From Rutstroemia sp. NJR-2017a BVV2 (lineage: Eukaryota; Ascomycota; Leotiomycetes; Helotiales; Rutstroemiaceae): a DNA stretch of 64,000 nucleotides. Below, in pieces: positions 13,345-25,755 of this stretch (the first letter of the stretch is position 1; every line of letters begins with the position of its first letter). The notes under the pieces were generated by a model. That model did not search any database. It had not been told where the DNA came from and was given only the letters and a program-made list of their open reading frames with translations. The position numbers were made by a program, and so were the translations under genes. The DNA is taken from contig NJPS01000060.1 in assembly GCA_002946415.1 (NCBI GenBank), positions 1 through 64,000 on the forward strand, given 5' to 3'.

Positions 13345-16300
13345 TTAGTACTAGTATTTGAATTATCTAAGTAAATCTTAACCAAAGCTTAACTATAACT
13401 GAATCAGTATTATAGTTAGCTATTAAACTAAAAATCGATTTAATTTTAATCTAAGAGCTTTAGATTATAAGTAAAAATCCAGACTACTCAAATAATCGAT
13501 CGATTTCTTATATTAGCTTCAATCAAATCCTTCTAATTACTTTGAGATTTAGATCTCGAACATTTGTTTATATCTCGAAGACCTATATATCTAGCATTAT
13601 ACTAGTTTCTTCAAACCTCGATTTTGATCTACTAATTCTATTAATAACCGAAGAAAGCAATATATTTAAGCTAGTTAACCTTTATAACGAAAATAGCTAA
13701 ATTAAGGAAATTTCGATTAAAATAGTAGAAAGAAGCTTACTACCTAGAACTATTTCGGCTAATTCAATGATTTTAAAGAATTTTAACTTCTATTATCTTT
13801 GATGGAACCTAAATAGTCGAAATAGTCAAGCTAGTACTAAATTAGTTAGTTAGATAGAAAAGTAAAATCTAGAACTGATTAATAAATCTAGAATAATTAT
13901 ATTTTTCAGAGATACTAGCAAGTCAGTTTTGGATCTTATACTAGCTATATAAGTATTAGCTAAGTATATTGAGGATTAGTAAATACTAGCTGATTTGGGA
14001 TCTGATTATTTATCAATTTTATTTACTATTAAGGGAAAAAGGGAGCTAATACCTCTAAATAGATTAAAAGTAGCTAGTATTTACTTTAATACCAAGTTAG
14101 TAGACTAGGAGTTATTTTCAAACTATTTAGTCAAAATTGTTAAAGAATCGACTATTCTAGCTAGTCTCCTTCCTAATTTCACTAGGCTGGGCCTGAAATT
14201 AGATAAGGTTATACAAAATTATCTGGAATCGATTAGTTCGGAACTAGTCTCATTAGTTTAGCTAGTAGCTAACAAAGTTATTCCCAAGACTAAACCTAGT
14301 TTAAAAGCTAAACCTTGGTAGACTTCAGAGCTAAAAGAGTTGAGAAAATCTATATTACTAACTTAGAGGAAATTAAAAATCCAAAATAGTCAAGTTAGTT
14401 AAAGTTCTTATCAAGAATAGTACCGATTAGTTCGGAATTAGTACTTTTTAAAGATAAAACTAGTTAAAAAAGATTACTAGAATGCTTTTCTTGAAAATAA
14501 TGATTCTAAATCGATTTTCAAAGCTTTTAGCTATATCAAATCCTACTCGAACTGATCTCTTCCAACTATTTTAAATAAAACTAGTTTTAAAGAGAAAGAA
14601 GCTATTTTAAGATCTATTCTCTTTCCCCAACCATCTAGTTCGACTAGTTCAAATTGGGAGAGCTATAAAGCAGTTGATTGAAACTAGCCTAAGCTTACTA
14701 ATACCGAATTAGTATTAGCTTATTCAGTTAAAATCAAAGGAAAAACCCCTAATCTAGACAGAATCACTTAAGAAATTATCAATAAAGCTTATTTAGTTAT
14801 TCCGGAGATATTTTATAAAGTTTTTGCTTACCTAATCGATCTCGGTTATCATCCCCGGTGCTGGTAGTAAGCAACTAGAGCTATTCTTAAAAAACCAGCT
14901 AAACCTGACTATTCAGTCCCAAAAGCTTATAGAGTGATTTCACTTTTGAACTATTTAGGCAAAATTAGCGAAAGAATACTAGCAAAAAGACTAGACTATT
15001 TAGCCGAAACTACTAGCTTGTTATATAACTCTTAAATTAGCAGAAGACTCAAAAAATCAGTTATTGATACCAAGCTATTATTAGCAAATAAAGTTCAAGA
15101 AAATTATTTAAAAAACTATAAAATATCTATTTTATTTTTGGATATTAAAGGAGCTTTCGATTATATCTCAAAAAATCAGTTCTTAGCTATTTTAAAAAGA
15201 TTAAAACTTCCAATTAGTTTTATTACTTGGACTAGTCACTTTCTGGAGAACCAGTTACTTTGTTTAAGCTTTGATAACCAAATAGAGGATTTTCAATCTA
15301 TTTCAATTAATATTCCCCAAGATAGCCCGATCTTACCGATTCTCTTTTTAATTTATATAAAAGAACTATTTCTATCGATTTCTATTTCAATCTGGTTATA
15401 TATAGATAATATCGCGCTAGCAACTAGCTCAACTAGCTTTAAAAAGAACTACAAAATTTTGGAAAAAGAAACTATCAAGTTATATACTTTGAGAGAAGTA
15501 AGTAATATTAAGTTTGATTTAGCTAAAACCGAACTAATTTATTTTTTCGGGGGTAAATAAACTACTACTAAGACTAATTCGGTCAAATTACCGAATAATC
15601 AGTCAATACAACCCTCAAAAGTAGTGAAATAGCTAGGAATCTGGTTTGACAATACTTTATACTTCAATAAATATATTTTAACTAGAATTAGCTAAGCTAA
15701 ATCAGTTTTCTTAAGAGCTAATTAGCTAGTTAATACAGAAAATGGATCTTTATCTTATACTATATACTAGCTATACCTCGTTTGCGTCACTAGTATCTCA
15801 GACTACAGGTTCCTTATATAGTGGAAAGAGCAAGTTAAATTTAAAAGTCAATTCCAATACTTATAGAATTTGGTACTACGGAGGATACTAGGAGTGTTTA
15901 GGATTAATCCAATAGTCCCTATAGAGGTAGGAACTACTTTAGCACCTCCCCAAACTCGCTTAAACGCCGCTAGTCGCCAATATATATTCCGAGCTCTCAA
16001 AATAGCAGAAAACCATCTAATTTTCAAAGAAATCTAGGCTAAACCGAAGGCTAATTGCTATTTTCAAGACTATTTAGTATCTACCCAAAAGGAAATTACC
16101 AAAATGACCCAAATTAAGCGAATTAGATACTCAATACACCTGCTAGTCCAGTTTCAGTATTTGGAATTGATCAGTTTTTTTAAATTTCCACCTTGGACTA
16201 CTACCTCTTATATAATCGAAATTAGTAAGCTATCTAAGGAACTAGAAGCTGAAAATTATAAAAACTCGGCTATTTTGCTAGCCCCGAACCAGTATTTAGT

Positions 16301-17213
16301 CTATACTGATAGTTCTGAACTAGTAGATCAAAAAGGGATCGGAATCGGTCTAGCTCTTTTCAATTTCAACCAGGAACTAATCCAGAGGTCTAGCTAGAAT
16401 ATTGGGACCAGATAACTAATTTATAATAGCGAATTAGCCGGAATAACCGAAGAGATCAAACTTATAAATAAAATAGTTCAAAAAGATTAAGAATTCATTA
16501 TTTTCTCAGATAATCAAGTTATATTATAAAGGTTAAAATCACTTAGTGATAAACTAGAGCAAAATCAAATAGTACTAGTATATGAAGCTAGCCGAGAAAT
16601 AGTTAGAAGAGGAGCTAAAATCAAATTAGCTTAAGTTCCAAGTTATTTCGAAATACTAGGTAACGAAAAAGCGAATCTATTAGTCAAATTAGGGACTAAA
16701 ATGGACCCGGTGATCTAAACAACTAGTCTCAACTACTTGGGAGCTCAAATTAAGCAAATTAAAAATCTGGAGTAGTCAGAATCTCTTTTAAAAACTTTGG
16801 AAACTATATCGGAAGCTAGCCTGCTTAGCTCGACTAGTTATTTAAGAATTTTTAAACCCACTTCTCGAAATCGTATCCAAATCCCAAATTCGACTAAAAG
16901 AGCTACTGCTAATACCTTCTTCTAATTGAAAATCAGATATAGTTATTTAAAATCATATTTATATTTATTAGGATATACTAGTAATAATAAATATATTTGT
17001 AGAGCAAAAGAGACTTCTGAGTACTTATTTTTAAGTTGTTCTCTTTTTAGTCTAGCTCGGATCAAGCTAAAAGATAAATTAGTTACAAATTACTTATTAC
17101 TTCCACTTCTTCTTGATACTACTTCCGGAATCGAAGCTAGTATCGCTTATTTAAGCGAGACAAAAATTTGTACCCGAAAATATTATCTAGCTCGAGAGCT
17201 AGTTGATGATTAG
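13345..17213 (+). pseudogene. LINE copy B ORF2: endonuclease-RT-RNase H
   Basis: The N-terminal part carries endonuclease-type blocks (LILIQEPQI about 13430-13460; WNLNSRNSQAST about 13800-13840; SVLDLILA about 13925). The RT follows, with DIKGAFDYIS and IPQDSPILP (15138-15560). Its active-site box reads YIDN, so the second catalytic Asp is lost, whereas copy A still has YIDD. RNase H (16260-16700) contains YTDSSELVD, NSELAG and FSDNQ. The C-terminal Cys/His motif is at 16926-17213. In-frame TAG/TAA codons sit at expected Gln or Trp positions. Confidence 0.85.
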
Positions 17214-17443
17214 ATTGGATATTTAAATTGGAAAGATTTTATTTTCATTTTTATCAAATTGATATTTTCATTATTTTAGTTATTTTCATTTACTAGAACT
17301 AGTTCCTCACTATCTCTTGATACTATATAGTTTAAAAATGTATTTAAACACCATTTATATTTAGCTACTAGTAGCCTTTAGCTACTAGCCGACCTACTAT
17401 AATCTTAGACTCAAAAAGGTCGTTAAAATGATAAATCAATTAA

Positions 17444-19026
17444 TTATACTAAGATAGTTTATAAATTAGTATTCTTCTTTTTTATATATAAAGTACTTCT
17501 TTCTAGATTATCTTAGATATTTATAAAGTATTTATATTTTTATAATCTATTTTCTTTAAGTAAAAAGTTATTATAGAATATTATAGTTATAATAGATATA
17601 AGAATCTTTATATTTTCGGTTAATCTAATATTATTTATCTATAACAAATATAATAGATTACTAATAGTTATATATAGTAATAATAATAAAGTTATATAAA
17701 TCTAAATATACTGATTTAAAGATATCTAATAACTTATATAATATAAAGTTATAGTTAGATATATCTTAATATATATTAAGAACTTGATTTTATAGATTAT
17801 ATTTATTTTGATATTTATATAATAAATTCTTTTATAAAGTATAAACTTTATCAAAAAGTAGTTCTAAATATTATAATTTAGTCTTATTAAAATACTACTA
17901 TTATATACTTTAATATATAATAGATCTCTATTTAGATAAGTAGATCTATTTTTATTTACTTATTTTGAAGTACTTCTAAATTATATTTTATATTATATAA
18001 AAGAAGAGATTTCTTTCTGAAATCTAATTAAAGAAATAATTTAATATCCGATTTTTTAAGATAGATAAGAATCTAAAAATATATATTTCTAAAGATAAAT
18101 CTATTTTTATATAATAATTTTAGAAGATTCTAAACTTAATATCAATTATTTTATTTATCTTATTATTATATTTCTTCTAATTATTATTTAATAACTTATA
18201 TAAGTTATTAAGTTATTTACTATATACTAAAGGATTCTATATAATAATAATTATAGAATCTAAAATAGAATATAAAGTATTGCTAATATAACTGAAAAAA
18301 TTCCAAATAGAAATAGAATATTAAATTTAGATTTTCTTACTAATTTCTAATATATATATCGGTTTCTTGGTTTTCTATTATTTTAGTAAGTTTCAGTTTA
18401 TATCTAAAATTATAGAAGAAATCTATAATATTTCTATTATAGATCGAAGAAAACTAATTTGTTTATTTAAAATCTTTATTTTAGAAAATCTATAATAGAT
18501 TCTAAGTTACTAGAACTTCTTTTTTATTTATTTATAAAGTTTCTTTTTTCTAAAAAATATTATAAAGATTTTAGTATATAATCTATCTCTAATAATATTT
18601 TGAATAAATATTCTTTATTTTATTATATATATTTATAATTAATAAAGGAATATTATATTAGTTAAAATAAATAGTTTTTTTATCTATCCTTCGAAATTAT
18701 TATAATATATAGTTTATAAATTATAATTAGTTTCTTTTATCTATATAATCTATATAATAAATTGGATAATATAAATAATAATAATAATCTTTATATAAAA
18801 GAATTTATCTGAGAAATTATAATCTTTATAAAATAATATAATATTAATTATATATTAACTTTATCTTTTAGAGATATAATTTTGAAATATTATTATAGAT
18901 ATAAGTTATTATATATAGATTAAAATATCTTGCTAATCTATAATTAAAAGAGATATTTGGTTAATAATCGAAATATATAATAATATCAATAAGATCAACT
19001 ATTAATTAATATTAATTGAACTTTCT
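17444..19026. repeat. AT-rich RIP-degraded sequence between LINE B and right LTR
   Basis: About 1.6 kb with no recognisable reading frame. In the nested-insertion model this would be the gag portion of the Copia element in minus orientation, but I could not recognise gag motifs in either strand. Stops are frequent in all frames. Confidence 0.5.
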
Positions 19027-19381
19027 AATAAAAGTAATATATTTAAAAAAAAGAAAACCCAATAAAGTTATATAAACTTATACTGATATTTACTTGGGAT
19101 ATTAAACTGAATATATAATAACTAGTTTATATTAATAGATAAAATTATCTTATTTCTATAACTAATTAGCTATATAATAGTTTATTTATAATATATAATA
19201 AATATATTCCGAAACTCTTTTTAATATTCTTCGATACTTTAGCTTCGATATATATAGATATATAGATAGATATATAGTAACCAAAAATATATATAGTTAT
19301 TTTGATAAAATATATTTTCTATCTAAAATATAATAATCTATATAACTATTATCTAGCCGAAGTACTGATATTTCGATATTA
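19027..19381 (-). repeat. LTR-like direct repeat, right copy
   Basis: Direct repeat of 1525-1889. Shared blocks include TATAAACTTATACTGATATT and AATATATTCCGAA; most differences are transitions, which suits RIP. With the left copy it encloses the Copia halves and both LINEs. Confidence 0.6.
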
Positions 19382-21699
19382 TTATATATTGCTCGATATT
19401 ATATCTAAATAAATAAAAAATTATTTATTTAGTTTATATAATATCTATAAATTTCTAATTCTTATATCTCTACTTTATTATTACTATTAGCTCGATATTC
19501 TATTATAAGTATACTATTATATAATCAGATTTATATTTCTTATTAGTTATAATTATATATTCTAATAAATAGTTTATAAATTCTAGAATAGAAAATATTA
19601 AGTTAATTATTATTTTATTATATATAATCAAAAAGATTTCAATCTTATAGAGAATAAATAAATTAAGCTATTATATTATCTTAAATAATTTATTTATATA
19701 GTTATATAATAGATACTATAATTTAGATTATAATAGATAGTAGAAATTAAAATTATCTATTATAATATATTTGTTATTTTTATTAAAAGTTATTTATAAT
19801 TAATATTCTTATAATTATTTAGAGATTATAAATAAATATTATAAATCTAGATTACTTTTAGATTTATTATAAGTTTCACTAAATATAAATTTCTATTCTA
19901 AATTTTATATTTTATATTTTTAATTCTCTTTTTTAATAACTTTATTTATAAATAGATAACTTCTCTATTTGCTTTTATATATAAAAATATAGATTATCAA
20001 GTTCGAATAATATATATTATTTTTATAGTTAAATTATAGTTCCTATATTATAATAATTACTATTTCTTTCTCTTTATAGAATAATAATTCTATTATTTCT
20101 CTATTTTTATATATATTATATTATAGAATTGAGAACTTACTTATTATTAATTAATTACTATTATATTTATCTTAGTATTCTAAATAGGTTCTAGAATATT
20201 TAGTAAACTTGATATTATATTTAACTAAATATTTAGACTAAAGTCTAAGAAGAACTTATTAATTAAAACTATTTCAATTATATCTACTATATTTATTATT
20301 AGTAATCTTCTTTTATAATATATATATTTATAGTTTACAATTATAAATTCAAGTTTATTTATATTATTTAAATTTGAAATAGATTATCTACTTATTTAAA
20401 GACTAAATTGAAACCAAAGTTTATTTACTAGATATTTTCTTTTTCTTTTTATATATATTTAGATAATTCTATATTGGTTTTATTAGTTATATAAAGAGAT
20501 TTTATCGATTATACTATATCCTATTATATTATAATTTATATAGCTTTTAGTTATTATTGATTTTATAATCAAATAAATCTTAATATTATAATCTATATCT
20601 ATATACTATATATAATATTTCTAAATAGTAATATATTATATTATTCTATAATTATATTCCTAATATTTGAAATATCTCGAGATTAATATCTCTTTAATAT
20701 ATTATTCAATTAGTAAAAATATACTATTTTATAATATTTTCTAATTAAATACTCTATTAATCTCTTTATTAATATCGAAGCTAAATATTAATATTATATT
20801 TTCTCTATTTTTATTAATTCCAGTAATTATTATATATTTTGTTTATAATTTAGAGTTTTGTCTTTTTATTTCTTTAAGAAATTAATTATTTATAAACTTT
20901 ATAATTATCTATTTAGATATCTTGAAAACTATTATATTAATTATCTATTTTTTATTTTCGATATTTTTATTAAATACTTTTTTCAGTTTTACTTTATTTT
21001 ACTACTTTATTTTAGTTTCTTTAGTAATAAATACTAATATTATCTTCTTTTTTAGAAATATATAGATTCTTTATATTATCTTTTTATTTATTACTTAGTT
21101 AATTTCTTTTACTAGGATTTTATTTGATTTTGTAAATATAGCTTTATCTTTTATTATAAATAATATTTTATATTCTTTATATATTAGTAAACTATTCTTA
21201 GTTATATTAGTTTAAATCTTTTTCGGTTTTTTATATAAAATATTTCTCTTCCTTTTTTTAAACTTTATAAATATCTTTTCTATATATTTATAAAGTATTT
21301 ATTTTCTATTTTAGTTTCTTTATTCTTTTATTAGTTTTTGGATTATATTTTATACTTTCTTTTTCTTCTTTATAAATTTAAGTTTTATAAAAATCTTATT
21401 TATAATCTTTATTTCTATTTTCTCTTTTTTTTATATATATATTTTTCTCGTATCAATTTTATATTTATATATCTCTATTTATATTAGCAAATTTGAATCT
21501 ACTACTACTTCTATAGCTAATATTATATTAAGCTATAATTTATTAATTTATAGATTTACTAAATTTCTAAATCTAATACTAGGATTAATTATTATTTACA
21601 ATCGATTTCGAAAATTTGTAATTGAAATATATATTAATAATTAGTAATATTTAAATAAATCTAGAAAAATATTAATATAGTTTTAATCTTTATAGAAAT
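19382..21699. repeat. AT-rich RIP-degraded sequence
   Basis: No open frame or known motif was seen. Around 21480-21600 there is a stretch similar to about 24640-24790 in direct orientation, so another dispersed repeat lies here. Confidence 0.6.
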
Positions 21700-22960
21700 T
21701 ATTAAACTAATTCTAAATATTTTAAAAATTTTCCGAAAAACTAAATTTTATAAATATTAAAGTTAGATTTTAAATTTAATTTACTTTTTTTATTATATAA
21801 AAGATTTATAATTTAAAATATTAATAATATAAATAATATATAATTAGTATATTATAGAAAGTAAAAATTTATTTTCAATATTAGTTAATTAATTAATTCT
21901 CAAAATAGTTAATTTAATTTAATTAATTTCAATTAAAATATTAATTAAAATATAATATATTATTAAATTAGATTTCTAATTATTTCATTATTTTTAAAAA
22001 TTATATTAATTGATTATTCGGTAAATTAATTAAATTAATTTTAATAATTCTTTATTTATTTTCGAAAAAATAAATTGATTTTATTTTTACTAAATTGAAT
22101 TCAATATTATTAGTTTTTTTCAAAATATATAATTTATTAATTTCTTTTTCTAAAATCTTATAATTCTTTTTGAAATTAGTTAAATTAATAATTAATATAA
22201 TATTATATATATATAACTAAATTAAAATAAAGATTAATAAAAATAGTTTTTTAATATAAATTAAAAAAAGAATTAATAAGATTAAATTATTTTATAAAAT
22301 ATTAATCGAAATAAATTAGAATTATTTAATTTAGTTATCAAAATTGGAAATAAAGTAAATAATTTGTTAAAAAGTAATTAATTTAAATAATTAAATTAAT
22401 TAGTAATTTTAATTTTTTTTTAAAATAATTAAAAATTGATTTTTTGAAATATAATTAAAAACTTCTTTGTTATCCAAAAATGAAATTAATATTTTATATT
22501 TTTTTAAATAATTTTCTTAAGTTTTATTTATTAATAATAATTTAATATTAATAACTAATTTTTAAATTTCTTATTAATTTGAGAATTATATAATAAATCA
22601 GTTAATTTAATTAAATAATTTGATTTTTTTATTAATATTTTTTTATTAATTTTATTTAAATAATTTAGAAATAAAATTATTTTATATATTTTTAAAATTA
22701 AATAATTAGATTTAATTAGATTTTTGAAAATAATTCTAATTATTTATTTTCAATATTGAAAGTAATATTTAATATTAATTAGATAAATAAAAACTTTATA
22801 AAATATTTTAAAAATAATTAAATAAACTTTATTAATAATTTCTTAAAATTTTTTATTAGATTTTAATATTTTCTCTTTAATTTTAATTAAATAAATTAAT
22901 ATTAATTTGAAATTAACTAATTTAAATTTCCATATTATTATTTTATATATATATTTATTA
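21700..22960 (-). mobile_element. Heavily degraded LINE fragment (RT region)
   Basis: Aligns by eye with about 5110-6350 of copy A in the same orientation, covering the RT and the part just after it. Matching landmarks include the GAAAAAATAAATT block near 22065 and the order of spacings around the active-site box. Nearly every C and G has been lost, far beyond copies A and B. Both ends are truncated. Confidence 0.75.
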
Positions 22961-25088
22961 TAATATTTTTTTCAAAATAAACTTAAATATTTTAACTTTC
23001 TTTTATAATAATAAATATTTAATATAAATTTTTTAAATAATTTTTTAAATATAATTATATAATTTTTTATTAATCAAAAAATATATATTAATAATATAAT
23101 AAAAAGAAAAAATAACTAATATTTAATAATTCTTTAATAAATAATTCTGTTTTATAAATATATTTAAAAATAAATTAAAATTAAAATTAAAAAAAGATAA
23201 TATTATAATATTAGAAAAATCAAATAATTATATAAAAATTTAGATTTAATAATTATCTTTAATAACAATATTTTTAATATTATAAAGATATTTTATTATG
23301 AATTAGAAAATAATATAATAACTTTTCTTAATTTTATATTTTTATATTTATTAAATTAATAAATTAAATATATATAAATAATTTTCTAAAATATTTAATA
23401 TATATATTTGTAAATATATTATTTATATTAAAAATAATAATAACTTCAAATTTTAATTATATTAATATTATAAAATTTCTATTTAAATAACTTTTTTTAT
23501 AATAAAATATATATATTTTTAATAAAAATATTTAATTTTTTTAATTTTAATATAAATAATTAAATAAAATAAATTATAGAATAAAGTTTATATATAAATA
23601 ATAATTCAAGTTTTTATTAACTAATAAACAAAAACAAATATAAAATAATTGATATAAAAATAATAAGAAAAACTAAATAATAATAATTTATTACTAGATT
23701 TAAAATCTATTTTATTTTTATTAATATATTTATTATAATTTATTAAAAAATTTTGATTATTTTTAATTTTAAAAATAAAGTTATTTTTAAAATAAATATA
23801 GAATTATCTTTAATTAATAATTTTCTGTTATTAGTAAATTGATATTTTAATTAGATAATAATTATAGAAACTATTATATTTTAAATATATAATATAATTT
23901 ATTAATTATATTATATATATTTATAATTATTATATATTTATATATATCTCTATATATATTGAAATTAAAATAACGAAATATTTTTATTTTATATTATAAA
24001 TAAATTATTATATAATTAATTAGTTATCAAAATCTATAATAATTTTATTTATTAAATATAAATTTATTATTTTATATCTAGTTTAATATTATAAATAAAT
24101 ATCGATTATATTATATTACTTTTCTAAATTTTATTTTTTTTAATAATTTTTTTTTGAAATATAATTAATAAATATAATAGAAAATCTTTATTTAGAATAA
24201 TATTTTTTAAATAAATTCGATATATTAATATAAAAATTCTTTTATTTTATAATATTAATTTCTTAATATATAAACTAAATTATTAATTAATTATTAATAT
24301 TATCTTTATATTTAATAAATATTTAATTAATTTATATACTTTCTAATTAATAATTTAAAAAAAAGAATATTTGAAATTAATAAAGAAATAAAATTCTCGA
24401 ACTTTAGTTATTAATTATATATATATATTTATTATTATAAAGAGAATATTAAAAATAGTTTTTTAAAATAAAAATAATAAAATAAGATTTTGTTAAAATA
24501 AAAAAAAATTAAGATTTCTAATTTAAATTTATTTAGATAATTATTAGTTTTCTTAAAATAGATATTAATTAAAATATAAATAATCTAGATTCGATATTAT
24601 TAAAAAATAATTATTATTTAATAAATATAAATATATTAATTCAGAAATTAATTTATATAATATATTGATAATATCGATATTAATATTTATAAAAACTCGA
24701 AATTATTATTACTTTTATAATTTATTAATTTATAAATTTTTTATATTTCTAAATTTAATATTAAAACTAATTTTTTTATTATTAAAAATAAATTAATATT
24801 ACTCAGGATTTTTTAAAAAAGAACCATTAATTCTTTCTTTATAATAAATATTTTATATATTAACTAATAAATTCAAAATAATATTTTCGAATAATTTTAA
24901 TTAAATTTTAATTAAATTTTGATAATATAATAAAATTATTATATTATTTATAAAAAGTATATATTTTTATATTATTTTTATTTATATATTATCTTTATAT
25001 ATAAAATATATTATATATTAAATAAAATTAAAAATATATTATTAATATTATATATAAATTAAAATAAATATAGATCTATTTGATTAAG
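22961..25088. repeat. AT-rich RIP-degraded sequence
   Basis: Extremely AT-rich with homopolymeric A/T runs. No gene or family is recognised, apart from the direct repeat to 21480-21600 at about 24640-24790. Confidence 0.6.
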
Positions 25089-25240
25089 TAATTGATTTAT
25101 TATTTTAACAACTTTTTTGAATTTAAGATTATAATAAATCGATTAATAGTTAGCTATTAATAGCTAAATAGTAATAATATTTTAAATATATTTTTAAACC
25201 AAATAATATCAAGAGATAATAAGAAACTAATTCTAGATAT
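25089..25240 (-). mobile_element. LINE 3'-end fragment (5'-truncated copy)
   Basis: Matches the first 150 bp or so of copy A (3563-3715), which is the element's 3' terminus. It includes the AAC(A/G)ACTTTTTTGA block and the ATATCAAGAGAT block. It does not continue into the rest of the 3' UTR or ORF2, as expected for a dead-on-arrival LINE insertion. It is also RIP-altered. Confidence 0.75.
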
Positions 25241-25544
25241 AGATCTATTTATTATTAATATTATTTAGTTATATATATATATTTATATAAAAACTTTATT
25301 TTTATAAATAATTATTATTATCTAATTAAAATATATCTATTATAAAAATATATATAATATAACAAATCTAAATTTAGATTTATAAAAAAGAAGTTATATA
25401 TAATTATTAGAATTTTTTATTATTTTTATATATTTCTCTTTAAAATATAAATTCCAAATATATTAAGTTGGAACTTCACTAATAGATACTAGAATAAATA
25501 ATTTAAATAGTAATGAAAATTAACTTCAAACAAGCTAAATCTCT
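25241..25544. repeat. AT-rich edge of the RIP compartment
   Basis: Last AT-rich stretch before composition becomes balanced at about 25,550. No gene seen. Confidence 0.5.
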
Positions 25545-25724
25545 TTATTGAAGGAGAGGAAGTAAATATAGATCCTCGTTAATATAGCGGTTATACTCGG
25601 CATTATTCCACGCTTCATTACCGGATAGATCAGTTAGATTGCTTAACTCAAAGGCAGGATCAGCGCCAGCGTTGACCCAGATGTAAACGGAGGCGGCATT
25701 AGAGTCAAGGACTTCCTTTATTTA
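25545..25724 (-). pseudogene. C-terminal coding fragment of unknown family
   Basis: A minus-strand frame of about 58 codons with normal codon use, containing WVNAGADPAFELSNLTDL and ending NEDLYLLPLLQ before TAA at 25545. It has no start codon. It sits directly downstream of the ankyrin gene but in a separate frame, after a stop. I found no convincing intron joining the two: the only GT...AG available is about 30 bp. It is best read as the surviving tail of another, truncated gene at the edge of the RIP zone. Confidence 0.4.
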
Positions 25725-25755
25725 TCTCTTCCTTCTAGAGGCAACGCCTATGGGC

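Larger units (their letters stand above)
11635..17443 (+). mobile_element. Tad1-like LINE retrotransposon, copy B (full length, RIP-degraded)
   Basis: The inverted partner of copy A, 5.8 kb on the plus strand. The 5' end shares TTTCTTTCTTTAT with A, and the 3' end shares GGTCGTTAAAATGATAAATC followed by AATTA. Its order is ORF1 (about 11690-13343) then ORF2 (about 13345-17213). It differs from A mainly at transition-type positions. The 3' untranslated part of about 220 bp is also conserved with A. Confidence 0.9.

Noticed and set aside
1..25544. AT-rich block as a mitochondrial insertion or plasmid
   Set aside because: No mitochondrial gene motifs were seen, while nuclear LINE and Copia remnants with RIP-type changes explain much of it.
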